64,000 nt of DNA, taken from an uncultured Tateyamaria sp. (GTDB lineage: Bacteria > Pseudomonadota > Alphaproteobacteria > Rhodobacterales > Rhodobacteraceae). Both the position numbers and the translations under genes were made by a program. The DNA lies in assembly GCF_947504105.1 (NCBI RefSeq), contig NZ_CANNGP010000009.1, forward strand, positions 61,728-125,727, read 5' to 3'. Below, one piece after another: positions 35,735 through 44,525 of the stretch (its first letter is position 1; every line of letters begins with the position of its first letter). Below the pieces are notes generated by a model that did no database searches, was not told the origin of the DNA, and worked only from the letters and a program-made list of their open reading frames with translations.

Positions 35735-36153
35735 CAATCCTCTCCATGGATGTCGTTGCGCATGCGCATGAGGTGTTCATCCCAGCCGTTGTCGAGCGAG
35801 AGGATGAGGCCGAAGGCGGCTTCGCCCTGGGGCAGCCCTTCATGTGTCAGCGCCAGTTGCGTGCCGCCCGGGACGTCCGAGAGCGTCCATTTCACCGTGC
35901 TGACCGCATCGCCCATCGGGCCGACGGTGAACGTGTATTCGAGGTAGTCGGGGGCGTCGGCCTTGATCACCTTGCCCCAGATCAACAGGTTGCCGCTGGT
36001 CGTGCCGTACATTTCCAGCTTTTCGCCCTCTGCCATGGGGGTTTGGGGGGCGTGGAACCATTTGGCGAGATGTTCGGGCTGGGTGAGATAGTCCCACACC
36101 ATCTGCCGCGGTGCTTTGAGAAAGATGGTTTTCTGCAGGGTCGTGTCGGTCAT
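35734..36153 (-). CDS. SRPBCC (AHSA1) protein partner of ArsR
   Basis: A 139-residue AHSA1-type protein beginning MTDTTLQKTIFLKAPRQMVW, with HLAKWFHAP and LALTHEGLPQGEAAFGLIL typical of the family. ArsR regulators paired with SRPBCC proteins are common. The SRPBCC protein is often a ligand-binding or stress-related partner. The start overlaps the ArsR stop by 4 nt. Confidence 0.87.
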   Translation of the reverse strand: MTDTTLQKTIFLKAPRQMVWDYLTQPEHLAKWFHAPQTPMAEGEKLEMYGTTSGNLLIWGKVIKADAPDYLEYTFTVGPMGDAVSTVKWTLSDVPGGTQLALTHEGLPQGEAAFGLILSLDNGWDEHLMRMRNDIHGED

Positions 36154-36470
36154 TGGAGGTCCTTTTCGATGGCGGTTTTAAGATCGGACAGGCGGTCATC
36201 CCAGAAGCGGTCGAAGACTTCGAGCCACGACAGGACCGCGGCGAGCCCGGCGGGATTGAGCGTGTTGATGCGTTCGCGGCCGCGCGCCTCGACCGTGATG
36301 AGGCCGCCGTCGCTGAGCACGGTGAGGTGTTTCTTGACGGCGGCGCGTGTCATGTCGAAGCGGTCGGAGACCTGGGCAATGGTCATGTCCTGTACCGACA
36401 GCATGCGCAGGATGTCGCGCCGGGTCGGGTCGGCGAGGGCGCGGAAGGCGTTTTGGGTCTGGTCCGTCAT
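36150..36470 (-). CDS. ArsR-family HTH regulator
   Basis: A 106-residue winged-helix regulator: FRALADPTRRDILRMLSVQD, then FDMTRAAVKKHLTVLSDGGL and the wing VEARGRERINTLN. There is no metal-binding ELCVCDL motif, so it is the SRPBCC-linked non-metal type. It overlaps the upstream cupin gene (4 nt) and the downstream SRPBCC gene. The large palindrome before the cupin gene is its likely binding site. Confidence 0.92.
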   Translation of the reverse strand: MTDQTQNAFRALADPTRRDILRMLSVQDMTIAQVSDRFDMTRAAVKKHLTVLSDGGLITVEARGRERINTLNPAGLAAVLSWLEVFDRFWDDRLSDLKTAIEKDLQ

Positions 36471-36874
36471 TGCGTCACCGGCAGGAAGTCGAACGCGCCG
36501 TCCTGGTAGAGCATCGTGATGCAGGGGCTGTCCGAGACGCAGGCCGAGACGTGGGGCATGTTTGCGGGCACTTCGTAGTAGCCGCCGGGGCCAACCGTGG
36601 TGGTGGCATCTGCGCCGAGGGCCGTGTGCGTCATCTCGCCCTCGATCATCACGCCGTACATGTTGAAGGTTTTGACGTGGGGTGGGCTGGTCGTGCCTGC
36701 GGGCAGTTTGACCATGGCGAAGTAGGCTTCGGTCCAGCGGTCACCGGAGAGGGCGGCAAAGGCGACGCCTTCGGGTGTGGTTTCCCAGTCGAGCGCGCCC
36801 GCTGGGGTGAGGGTGATTGCGGGGTCAGCCAGCGCGGGGGTGGCGGCGAGCAGGAGGAGGGCGAGGGGTTTCAT
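36467..36874 (-). CDS. Exported cupin-domain protein
   Basis: A 135-residue protein with signal peptide MKPLALLLLAATPALA and a single cupin barrel (PPHVKTFNMYGVMIEGEMTH, then GGYYEVPANMPHVSACV). A histidine in PPHVK and one in MPHVS could bind metal. It is the first gene of the operon cupin-ArsR-SRPBCC-SRPBCC. It starts only 4 bp from the palindromic operator. The ATG at 36874 is chosen because the longer frame would begin inside that palindrome. Confidence 0.8.
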   Translation of the reverse strand: MKPLALLLLAATPALADPAITLTPAGALDWETTPEGVAFAALSGDRWTEAYFAMVKLPAGTTSPPHVKTFNMYGVMIEGEMTHTALGADATTTVGPGGYYEVPANMPHVSACVSDSPCITMLYQDGAFDFLPVTQ

Positions 36875-36877
36875 CGG

Positions 36878-36933
36878 GTGTCTCATATATGATGCCATTT
36901 GGTATCATATATGAGACACCTTTTGGTATCATG
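36878..36933. promoter_or_regulatory. Large palindromic operator with three half-sites
   Basis: Arms at 36878-36898 and 36900-36920 (GGTGTCTCATATATGAT and its complement) pair over 21 bp with one mismatch. The half-site TGGTATCAT, present in each arm (once as ATGATGCCA), occurs a third time at 36924-36932. It lies immediately upstream of the cupin-ArsR operon, so it is very likely the ArsR target and possibly overlaps the promoter. Confidence 0.65.
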
Positions 36934-36973
36934 TCAAGCTGCTTAAATCCGTGCGCAGGTTGGGCGCGCTAAG

Positions 36974-37729
36974 CTATTCAGAAGATTGCGTAAACCCGTA
37001 TGTCTCAAGTTCCTCCGGCAGGAGGACATAGATCTGGTCGGGTGGCGTCGACAGGGCGTGTTGCATCACAAGCGGGTCGATTCCCATCTCGTTGAGGTAG
37101 GTCATCACCTCAGCCTGGCCGCGCTGGATGTCTTCGACCGCGAAGACGGCGGGCAGGAAGGTGTTCTGGCCGAAATAGTGTTGGTGCACGCCGACCGATG
37201 CCGCTTCGTCGATGGTTCGTATCGTCCCAGCCGCCAGCAGGTAGGGGCAGGCGGAATAACAGAATTCGCCTGCGAGCATTTGGGTGCCGATCCCTTCACG
37301 CCGGATCACGCGCCCCAGTGCGAGCGCATCATGGACCGACCCTCCGGGGCTTTGCAGGATCAGCGTTTTGGCGGCGGGGTCAGCTTGCGCGATAAGGTCC
37401 GCGAGCCGGTCGGCGTCGCCTGCGCTGATCTCGCCCTCGAGCCGGTAGGTGGTGTCGCTGGACTGTGTCAGCACCAGTCGGTTGGGCAATTCGCCGGGAT
37501 CGCGGGCGGGTTGGGTGACGGGGCGGTCGCGGTCGGGGTGGAAGGTGCGTCGTTGGTCGCCGGGGCGCACGGGTTCGGTGAGCCGGGGCGCGTCGGGGCC
37601 GAAGGAGGGCAGGCGCAGCCCCTGCATGTCGCCAACAATGAGCAATGCGCCGATGCCCAGTTGGAAGATCAGCACCCCCATGAGCGTGCGGGCAATGGGG
37701 TTGCGTTGTTTTTGCGTGGCGGTCGTCAT
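36974..37729 (-). CDS. ClpP/crotonase-fold periplasmic protein (COG3904-like)
   Basis: A 251-residue protein with an N-terminal membrane anchor (about 15-33, LMGVLIFQLGIGALLIVG) and a ClpP-like domain (about 85-250). LEGEISAGDADRLADLIAQ, LILQSPGGSVHDALALG and FCYSACPYLLAAG (serine at the ClpP nucleophile position) fit COG3904 periplasmic proteins. It may be a membrane-anchored serine hydrolase. Its start overlaps the stop of the next upstream gene by 4 nt, so the two are a tight pair. Confidence 0.75.
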   Translation of the reverse strand: MTTATQKQRNPIARTLMGVLIFQLGIGALLIVGDMQGLRLPSFGPDAPRLTEPVRPGDQRRTFHPDRDRPVTQPARDPGELPNRLVLTQSSDTTYRLEGEISAGDADRLADLIAQADPAAKTLILQSPGGSVHDALALGRVIRREGIGTQMLAGEFCYSACPYLLAAGTIRTIDEAASVGVHQHYFGQNTFLPAVFAVEDIQRGQAEVMTYLNEMGIDPLVMQHALSTPPDQIYVLLPEELETYGFTQSSE

Positions 37730-39003
37730 TCGGCGACCCGTTTGGGTGGGGTTGGGGCCTTCACCGGCTCGGCCGGGGCGGTCATCGTGGTTTCCACGTC
37801 GCGCAGGGCCACCATGGCTGCGCGCAGTTCTGCCAGTGTCAACGTGTCCTCGACCGCCGCCCCTTCGCGCCCGCCGCGGATGGCGGATTGGGTGATGGCG
37901 AGGATAAAGACCAGCACAGCCGGCAGCAGGTCGATGGCGATGGCCCCCGCCCAGGAGGGCACGAAGTTGCGCGCATAGAGGATGACCGCGTCGGCGGAGG
38001 AGATCGGCGTGTAGGTCACATCCGTGGCCGGTTCCAGCGCCTGCACGGTCTGGGCGGCGCGTTCAAGCGTGGTGGCGCGTTGGGCCAGCACTTCGAGCAC
38101 CGAGGTGATGGTGGCCGCCTGATCGGTGCGCCCCTGTTCGGTTGTGCTGTCAAGCTCGGGCAGGACAACCGAGGCGGCAAGGTCCTGGGCTGCGCGTTCC
38201 ACCAGGGGGGCGACGGAGAGTTGGCGTATTTGCGTGATGAGGCCCGCGAGCCGTACCGCCTGTTCCGAGAATTCGACGCTGCGCGCCTCGACCGGGCCGG
38301 GTTCGACTGTGAGCGCGCGCATGCGGGAGAGGATCACGTTGCCCTCGGCAAAGGCGCTTTCGACAAGCGGGGTTTGGGCGCTGATTTGGGCCTCTAAACC
38401 CGACAGTTCGGCGGCTTTCTGACGGAGCACGCGGAAGACAGCCCCACGGCCCGCGAGGCCGGAGAGCGCGCCGGCGGCTTCCTGTTCGGAGAGGTCCTCG
38501 AACGACTGGCGGACGCGGGCCACGTCGCGTTCGAGGGATTGGCCGGTCAGCGCCACTTCGTGGGCGCGTTCAAGGCTGTTCTGGTAGTCCTGCACCGTTT
38601 TGGCGAGGTGCTGTTCGACGGCTGCTGATCCGGCGAGCGCTGCGGCGTTGAGCCAGGATGACATGGCCACGATGGCAAGTGATCCGACGCCCATGGCCAC
38701 GATCAGCCCGGTGCGGGCGCGGGCCGAGCGGACGGCGGGAAACAGCCGCATCATGTAGGACCAGAAGACGAAGATGCCCACCGATACGGCGACCGAGTAG
38801 GCGATGGCGGCAAAGACCGACATGGCGCCGTTTTCATCCAGAAGGGACGAGACCCCGAGATAGGTGTAGATGCCCGACGCGACGGCGAGCACGCCAAGTG
38901 CCGTGCCCGAGAAGGTGTCGAGCCAACTGAGGTGCCCCTCAAGCTCGCGGGCGTAGCGGACCCCGCGGGCCTGCCCTTGGGTCAGGCGTGTCTCATCACT
39001 CAT
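37726..39003 (-). CDS. Membrane protein with central coiled coil, unknown function
   Basis: A 425-residue protein not assigned to a family. Three hydrophobic helices lie near the N-terminus (about 30-56, 60-88, 99-128). A long Ala/Glu/Gln-rich helical region (about 130-330) is likely coiled coil. A C-terminal helix (about 352-376, GAIAIDLLPAVLVFILAITQ) precedes a Pro/Ala-rich tail. The layout recalls DUF4407-type proteins. It overlaps the ClpP-like gene (4 nt), suggesting joint action at the membrane. Confidence 0.72.
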   Translation of the reverse strand: MSDETRLTQGQARGVRYARELEGHLSWLDTFSGTALGVLAVASGIYTYLGVSSLLDENGAMSVFAAIAYSVAVSVGIFVFWSYMMRLFPAVRSARARTGLIVAMGVGSLAIVAMSSWLNAAALAGSAAVEQHLAKTVQDYQNSLERAHEVALTGQSLERDVARVRQSFEDLSEQEAAGALSGLAGRGAVFRVLRQKAAELSGLEAQISAQTPLVESAFAEGNVILSRMRALTVEPGPVEARSVEFSEQAVRLAGLITQIRQLSVAPLVERAAQDLAASVVLPELDSTTEQGRTDQAATITSVLEVLAQRATTLERAAQTVQALEPATDVTYTPISSADAVILYARNFVPSWAGAIAIDLLPAVLVFILAITQSAIRGGREGAAVEDTLTLAELRAAMVALRDVETTMTAPAEPVKAPTPPKRVAE

Positions 39004-39081
39004 GAACGGTCCCTTCGTGCTGTCGGCTAAAGGTAGGCGCAGGACAGCGGAGCGCCAAGGGGAAAGCCCGCTCTTGCGTTT

Positions 39082-39096
39082 GTTCAGGTTTTGTTC
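39082..39096 (+). promoter_or_regulatory. LexA (SOS) box upstream of mmcB
   Basis: GTTC-N7-GTTC with spacer AGGTTTT exactly matches the alphaproteobacterial LexA consensus. It lies 14 nt before the ATG of the mmcB-like gene, nearly the same geometry as at imuA. Confidence 0.82.
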
Positions 39097-39110
39097 ATAT
39101 TCTCGATCTT

Positions 39111-39569
39111 ATGCAAACCACACTTGATCCCGCCACGATGATGCCCGGCCAGTTGCTGGCCCGGGGTGTGTCGCGCCATCTGGCCAGCCTTGGTCTGGCG
39201 GCGGTCGAGGAGCTGGTGCCCGCCCGTGGTTTGCGGGTCGATGTGATGGCGTTGGGGACGAAGGGCGAGATCTGGGTGATCGAATGCAAATCCAGCCGCG
39301 CGGATTTCATGTCCGACCACAAGTGGGAAGGGTATCTGGAGTGGTGCGACCGTTTCTTTTGGGCCGTGGACGGGGATTTTCCTGTTGATCTGCTGCCGGA
39401 GGGGACCGGGTTGATGATCGCGGATGCCTATGACGCAGAGATCATCCGCATGGCGCCCGAGGATAAACTGGCACCGGCACGGCGCAAGGTGATGGTCCAG
39501 AAATTCGCCACCCACGCGGCGCGGCGGTTGCAGGCTTTGCGTGATCCGGGGGCGGGGTTGGGGTGGTGA
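39111..39569 (+). CDS. mmcB: MmcB-like DNA repair protein
   Basis: A 152-residue protein resembling Caulobacter MmcB, an SOS-induced protein for mitomycin C damage. The PD-(D/E)XK-like core is RVDVMALGTKGEIWVIECKS (Asp and Glu-x-Lys), followed by DFMSDHKWEGYLEWCDRFFW. It may be a small nuclease-fold protein. The SOS box 14 nt upstream supports damage control. It is divergent from the coiled-coil membrane gene by about 107 bp. Confidence 0.85.
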   Translation: MQTTLDPATMMPGQLLARGVSRHLASLGLAAVEELVPARGLRVDVMALGTKGEIWVIECKSSRADFMSDHKWEGYLEWCDRFFWAVDGDFPVDLLPEGTGLMIADAYDAEIIRMAPEDKLAPARRKVMVQKFATHAARRLQALRDPGAGLGW

Positions 39570-39715
39570 GGTTGGGTTAGGCCGCTTCAACCGATGCTGC
39601 AGATTTTTTGAAGGTCGGCAATAAGCCCTCTTTGACCAATGCTGCGCGAGCAACCAATGGCAGCTTTCGTTCACACTTCGATCCAGAACGAAGCATTTGA
39701 GAGGCGGGACTTGCT

Positions 39716-40417
39716 ATGGACCTGCGAACAACCACCATCAAGGGCCGTCCCATGCTATTGAATTACCTTTACACAAATTTCTTTGAGGAAACGCAGTTTG
39801 CGGATGCCGTCGGCACGACGACCGAAGACCTTCACGAACTAATCGATGCAAAGGTCTTTCCAGCCCCATCTTATGTCTATGATGGCAAAGGCCGGTCGGT
39901 ATCGTTTGTCGCGGATTTCACAGACCAGCAAACGTATCGATTTCACCTACGCGGGCATACCGATTGGTATCGTGATATCACCCAACTCGGCCTTTATACT
40001 CAAGCTCGTGCACGGGATCATTTCTTCAACCGATATGACCATGCGAAAGCCGCATTCCTTACCAGCCCCCTTGGCGTCGAGTTTCTGGCACAGGCTCCTG
40101 CCGTCGCGGAGCAGTTCGATGATGAACACGCCAACTCGACCTGGGGTCATTTCCTGAATGGCGTATACGGCGTCTGCACCCGCGATGGTCGGCCTGAGTC
40201 TGTTTTGCTAAAGCAGGCAGGTGTGATGTTCATTGAACAGATGATCGGTGATAGTCCCGGCAAGCTGTCACGTGAAAAAACGGAGTTGCTTCGCCGTGCT
40301 GTCGACTTTCTTGATGGTGTAGAGTCCGACTTTGCTCCTCATGAGGCACCACAATCATCACGTCAGCGTTGTATTGTAGATGTAAGGGATCAATTCTTTG
40401 ATATGAAATCTGCATGA
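39716..40417 (+). CDS. DUF6058-like protein
   Basis: A 233-residue cytosolic protein: LNYLYTNFFEETQFADAVG, ELIDAKVFPAPSYVYDGKG and WGHFLNGVYGVCTRDGRPE resemble DUF6058, a family of unknown role. A start at 39752 (MLLNYLYTNF) is possible. Base composition is visibly more AT-rich than the flanking genes, as is the next gene, which suggests a transferred pair. Its stop overlaps the start of the broken ArsR gene (ATGA). Confidence 0.68.
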   Translation: MDLRTTTIKGRPMLLNYLYTNFFEETQFADAVGTTTEDLHELIDAKVFPAPSYVYDGKGRSVSFVADFTDQQTYRFHLRGHTDWYRDITQLGLYTQARARDHFFNRYDHAKAAFLTSPLGVEFLAQAPAVAEQFDDEHANSTWGHFLNGVYGVCTRDGRPESVLLKQAGVMFIEQMIGDSPGKLSREKTELLRRAVDFLDGVESDFAPHEAPQSSRQRCIVDVRDQFFDMKSA

Positions 40418-41091
40418 AAGAAGGGCCAGACATTGCCAGAATTGCCGCACTGATTGGTGATCCAGCACGCCCAAACATGCTATCGGCTTTGATGAGTGGA
40501 AAGGCTCTGACCGCTGCCGAGCTGGCAGCGGATGCGGGCGTTACGCCATAGACTGCCAGTGTGCATCTAGGCAAGATGACAGAGGCCCTAATTCTTCAGA
40601 AGAGAAAGCAGGACCGCCACCGTTACTACGCAATAGGCGGCGAGAACGTAGTTGATGCTATTGCTGGTTTGATGGGCCTCGCTGAAAAAGCTGGCCTCAC
40701 ACGAACGCCAACCGGGCGGAGGGACGCCGCTCTGCGAACAGCACGGAGCTGCTACAATTATCTTGCGGGTGATATGGGGGTACGACTCTTCGATGCCTTG
40801 TATGGACGAGGCTATTTATCGAGGTCGGGTGAGGATCTTCGGCTAACCGATTCAGGATGCAATTTCCTCACAGATTTTGGCATCGACTTTTCAGTCCTTG
40901 ATCAGAAAACATCCCCGATGTGCCGGGAATGTTTAGACTGGAGCGCATGCAGATCCCATCTATCCGACAATCTTGGCCGTGCGATCCTTGACAGGTTGAT
41001 AGAGCAGAACTGGGCGGCTCGTGACACCAACAGCAGAGCAGTTATCTTCTCGGAAAGAGGCAAAGCCGCATTCATCGACATATCTGGATAA
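40414..41091 (+). pseudogene. ArsR-family regulator interrupted by one amber codon
   Basis: The frame from ATG 40414 to 41091 reads as an ArsR-type regulator of about 225 residues. Helix-turn-helix sequence lies on both sides of a TAG at 40549-40551 (ADAGVTP, stop, TASVHLGKMTEALIL). Homologues have glutamine there (VTPQTAS), so a single C-to-T change turned CAG into TAG. The C-terminal part (CRECLDWSACRSHLSDNLG with a Cys cluster) remains open. A GTG at 40561 could start a shortened protein without the first half of the DNA-binding domain. Confidence 0.85.
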
Positions 41092-41152
41092 CGGGACATT
41101 TGCGCGGCCGCAGCGAAAGCTCTGCTTGTCTCGCACCGAAGACGTTTCCAAG

Positions 41153-41599
41153 CTAACCCGCTTCCGTGTCCAGCCAAATTGTCACGGGTCCGTCATTCGT
41201 TAATCTCACGGACATGTCTGCCCCAAATCGACCCGTTTCCGTTTCGATCCCAAGGTCACGCAGCGCGTGCGCAAATTGCAGGTAGAGCGTTTCCGCCTCA
41301 TCCGGCTTGGCTGCACCCGAAAACCCGGGACGGTTGCCGCGTGACGTGTCTGCGGCCAGCGTGAACTGGCTGACTACAAGGGTGCTGCCGCCTGATTGCA
41401 GGATCGACAGGTTCATCTTGCCTACCTCGTCCTTGAATAGCCGCAGCTTGGACACTTTGGCCGCCAGCGCCTTGGCCGTGTCATAGGTGTCGCCGGGCAT
41501 GGCGCAGACGAGGATCAGGAGGCCTGAGCCGCATCTGCCAATGGTTTCGCCGTCCACTGTGACGGACGCCTCGGTCACCCGTTGCAGGAGCGCCCTCAT
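41153..41599 (-). CDS. dtd: D-aminoacyl-tRNA deacylase
   Basis: A 148-residue enzyme removing D-amino acids from tRNA. It has the N-terminal [18 protein letters not shown], the catalytic [20 protein letters not shown] (SQFTL motif) and the C-terminal [19 protein letters not shown] with the Gly-cisPro-like NDGPVT signature. Start 41599 overlaps the nitroreductase stop by 4 nt, so it is co-transcribed with that gene. Confidence 0.96.
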   Translation of the reverse strand: MRALLQRVTEASVTVDGETIGRCGSGLLILVCAMPGDTYDTAKALAAKVSKLRLFKDEVGKMNLSILQSGGSTLVVSQFTLAADTSRGNRPGFSGAAKPDEAETLYLQFAHALRDLGIETETGRFGADMSVRLTNDGPVTIWLDTEAG

Positions 41600-42267
41600 T
41601 CCTTCCACTCCATGACATCTGCCACATCCGTACGATCCGTGCGGAAGCTGTTGGCCGGGTGATCCGTATCGGCATAGCCGAAGGAGATGGCGCAGAGGAT
41701 CTGGCGATCATCGGGAATGTCGAAATGGCTGCGGACAAAGGGCGCTTGTGCCGCGATTGCCGCCTGTGGGATCGTGGCGACGCCCAAGGCCTGCGCGGCA
41801 AGGCAAAAGGCTGTGACGAAGCCGCCCGTGTCCATGGCGCCATAGGGGCCGAGCACCTTGGGGCTGGTCACGATGGCGACATGCGGCGCGCCGAACAGGC
41901 GGTAGTTTTCCATCATCTGTGTGGCAGAGGCCGCGCGGTCCCCCTTTTCGATGCCGACGGCATCATAAAGCTGGAAGCCGCAGGCGCGGCGGCGGTCGCC
42001 ATAGACATCCGGGTATCCTTCGGGCCAGGGCATGTCGGGGGCCGGGGCGGTTGTGCTGGCCGCGACATAGAGCGCGTCGCGGAACCGATCTGTTTCGGCG
42101 CCCGACGTGACGATCAACTGCCAGGGTTGCGCGTTGCACCAGCTTGGCACCTTTTGCGCGGCAGAGATGATCCGGGCAACTGTGTCTTGTGGGACAGGGT
42201 CCGCCAGAAAGGCGCGGCACGAAAAGCGGTCCGACAGAATGTCGTTCAGGGTGTCGTATTGGGTCAT
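41596..42267 (-). CDS. Nitroreductase family protein
   Basis: A 223-residue flavin enzyme: [20 protein letters not shown] and [16 protein letters not shown] form the FMN-binding N-terminus. [12 protein letters not shown] and [19 protein letters not shown] are the usual C-terminal signatures. It reduces quinones or nitro compounds with NAD(P)H. It overlaps dtd downstream and the zinc-ribbon gene upstream (4 nt each), forming one operon. Confidence 0.93.
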   Translation of the reverse strand: MTQYDTLNDILSDRFSCRAFLADPVPQDTVARIISAAQKVPSWCNAQPWQLIVTSGAETDRFRDALYVAASTTAPAPDMPWPEGYPDVYGDRRRACGFQLYDAVGIEKGDRAASATQMMENYRLFGAPHVAIVTSPKVLGPYGAMDTGGFVTAFCLAAQALGVATIPQAAIAAQAPFVRSHFDIPDDRQILCAISFGYADTDHPANSFRTDRTDVADVMEWKE

Positions 42268-43385
42268 TGTTGGAGGGCCACCACTGCGCCGATGGTTGCG
42301 GCAACGATCAGGCCCACGATCACCGCGACGGCGATCTTGCCCGCCGACCATGGCCGTTCACCCTGCACGCGGCCCGTGCGCCCGTTGACGACGAAGCGGT
42401 AGGTTTCGCCGCGATATTTGTACGCGGCGAGCCAGACGGGCAGCAGGATATGCTTGAACGTCACGGCCCCGAGTTTCGTGTCGATGGAATGGATGCGCTG
42501 GCGGTCGCCGCCGATGTCAAACTTCACGTCGCGCGCGATGACCCGGTCCATGCGTGCGCGTGCCTCTTCAAACCCGTCTTCCAACTCGACCGCGTAACCT
42601 TCGGCACGGAAACCGGCGAGAAATTCGGGCGCATAGGGTTCAAGCGCGCCGAGGTCCCATGGCTCAAGCGCGTCGGTGAACCGTTTGGGCAGGGATTTCG
42701 AGGCCAGCACAAGCACGTCGTCGAAGAAGCGGGCCACCTTGCCCCGTGTGCGCCGCCAGCGCACCTTGGTCACGCGCACCTGTTGGCGCTTGCCGTCCCG
42801 CATCACGGTTTTGGTCTCGTGATAGACGGTGCCGCGTTCGCCTGTATAGGCGCTGCGCGTGTCGGCGTCGAAGGTCCAGTAAGGCACGTAGATGCCCTGT
42901 ATCGCGCGGCCCTTGCGGGCATAGTCCTGCAGCCCGTTCGGGGCAAACCACAGCCCACCCAGCCAGTCGGTCATGGCCTTGCGCGCCTGCGCTTCGGTCA
43001 TGGCGAAGGGCAGAACGCCACGCGGTTTGATATGCCGATGCGCCCCGGTGTCCGTCACCACCGGAGTGGCACAGAACGGACATTCAGTGGCGTGGATGTC
43101 GGCGTTGAATTCGACTTGTGCCGCGCAGTTGGGGCATTTCGAGACGCGCGTTTCCTCAATCTCTGCCGCGGGCAGGTCGGCGTTCAGGGCGGCACGGTAG
43201 TCCAGTTCGGCAATGGGGGCGATTGTTCGGGGGGCGTTGCTGTCCATGTCTGCAGTGTTGCCGCAATGGTCGCAGACCAGCTGCCCCGCGCCGGGATCAA
43301 AGCGGAAGTCCGCGCCGCAATTGTCACAGGGAAAGCGGTGGTCGGCGAGGCCGGCGGGGCCGCTCAGGTCGTGAAGATCGGTCAT
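42264..43385 (-). CDS. Double zinc-ribbon membrane protein
   Basis: A 373-residue protein. Two N-terminal zinc ribbons (CDNCGADF and CDHCGN at about 20-45, then CPNCAAQ and CPFCATP at about 85-110) precede a middle domain with GIYVPYWTFDADTRSAYTGE and FKHILLPVWLAAYKYRGETY. One C-terminal transmembrane helix (about 347-370, IAVAVIVGLIVAATIGAVVA) ends it. Such proteins are often mislabelled as primosomal helicases. Its relatives occur with SPFH proteins, as here (45.1 kb). It probably anchors a membrane complex. Confidence 0.82.
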   Translation of the reverse strand: MTDLHDLSGPAGLADHRFPCDNCGADFRFDPGAGQLVCDHCGNTADMDSNAPRTIAPIAELDYRAALNADLPAAEIEETRVSKCPNCAAQVEFNADIHATECPFCATPVVTDTGAHRHIKPRGVLPFAMTEAQARKAMTDWLGGLWFAPNGLQDYARKGRAIQGIYVPYWTFDADTRSAYTGERGTVYHETKTVMRDGKRQQVRVTKVRWRRTRGKVARFFDDVLVLASKSLPKRFTDALEPWDLGALEPYAPEFLAGFRAEGYAVELEDGFEEARARMDRVIARDVKFDIGGDRQRIHSIDTKLGAVTFKHILLPVWLAAYKYRGETYRFVVNGRTGRVQGERPWSAGKIAVAVIVGLIVAATIGAVVALQQ

Positions 43386-43801
43386 AGCAGTTTGTGCATT
43401 GATGTTGGTGTCATCCGGCGCAAGGCCTCATCGCCGAGCGCTGTGTGCCGCCAGAGGTGAAAGATGGCGTGCAGGGCAGAGGCCGACATGAGGTAGAAAT
43501 AGAGGTTGGGCAGGGATGGACCTGACCACGTGCCACCCAGTTGCGACCACGCGGTGAGCGCGGCCACGATGCCAAGGGCGGCGTACATGGCGCGGCTGAG
43601 CCATGGATGTGCGCGGCGCAGGGCCCCTTCGAGTTTTGGACCGGGGCCGTTCATCACCCCCAACGCCACGGCCAGCAGGCACATGGCCAAGCCGGACAGG
43701 GCAAAGGCCCACGCCACGACGGGGATTGGCCCGCCCGCCACCAGCAGGATCAGCAGCACCAAGGTGAGCCAGTGAAGCGCAATCGTGGCCTTTCGGCGCA
43801 T
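43382..43801 (-). CDS. Four-helix membrane protein, cytochrome b561-like
   Basis: A 139-residue protein with four hydrophobic helices and histidines (ALHWLTLVLLILLVAGG; HPWLSRAMYAALGIVAALTA; ALHAIFHLWRHTALGD) spaced as in small cytochrome b561-type proteins. Heme binding is therefore possible. It overlaps the zinc-ribbon gene by 4 nt and is the first intact gene of this operon downstream of the kinase fragment. The family assignment is tentative. Confidence 0.65.
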   Translation of the reverse strand: MRRKATIALHWLTLVLLILLVAGGPIPVVAWAFALSGLAMCLLAVALGVMNGPGPKLEGALRRAHPWLSRAMYAALGIVAALTAWSQLGGTWSGPSLPNLYFYLMSASALHAIFHLWRHTALGDEALRRMTPTSMHKLL

Positions 43802-43961
43802 GTCTGTTCCTTCAAGTGGAACGGTGCATGGGTGGTGCCATCAACCGTTCGGTGTTTCACGGCCAGCGTAATGCTGCCGGATCAGGAACGCTACATGCAA
43901 GCGGCGTTCTGTCAGCGAAAGTTGCTGCGAGGCCTTAGGGAATGGGGCCTGTGTTACCGGC

Positions 43962-44510
43962 CTAGTGCCCGTCGACACGGTTGGACCACCTGCGCGCGTA
44001 GGCGGCGTGATCCTTGGACGCGGATATGGTTGGTTCTTCCTGCAACGCTTCGGTCGGGCCGTCCGTCATGCGGGCCAGCAAGGCCGCCCCTTCGCTGGTG
44101 CCGGTGGTGCTGGTCATGGCGTGCACGGCTGTTCCGGTCGCCGAGGCCAGCATTTTCAGGTAGCTTGTATTTCTTGCGAACGGTCCTTCGACGAACACCG
44201 ACCCTTGGTGTCCGGTCAGCGTCAGGCAGTGGGAGGTGACCAGTGCCAGGTAGAAGCTGACACAGGCGCTGCGCAGGCCCGTTCCGGGCGCAGGCTCTGT
44301 GCCGATCCAGCGGGCCGACATGCCCTGGAACGGGCCGGTGTCGGAGACGATGGCAGGCAGCAACATGGGGCCTTCGTTGAGCGCGGTCGCGATGTCTGTG
44401 TCATCCGGCTCAACGCTGTTGCCTTGCATCAGGATGTCGTGTTCGCGCCCGCCCATGAACCGGGCCGAGGGCACTGGGTCGCCAAGGGCGTTTACGTTGA
44501 CCAGCGTGCA
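43962..44510 (-). pseudogene. FGGY carbohydrate kinase, C-terminal fragment
   Basis: About 180 residues match only the C-terminal part of an FGGY sugar kinase: LVNVNALGDPVPSARFMGGR, VFVEGPFARNTSYLKMLASA and GTSEGAALLARMTDGP. The reading frame meets a stop just upstream of about 44510, and the ATP- and sugar-binding N-terminal half is absent. It lies head-to-head with an N-truncated L-rhamnose isomerase, so it was probably a rhamnulokinase or related kinase. It is not functional as a kinase. Confidence 0.82.
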
Positions 44511-44525
44511 GCGTCACACAGCAAT

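Noticed and set aside
40549..40551. In-frame TAG as a pyrrolysine codon
   Set aside because: The gene is an ArsR regulator, not a methylamine methyltransferase, and homologues have Gln here. No pyrrolysine genes are seen, and the MttB homologue in the window has no TAG.
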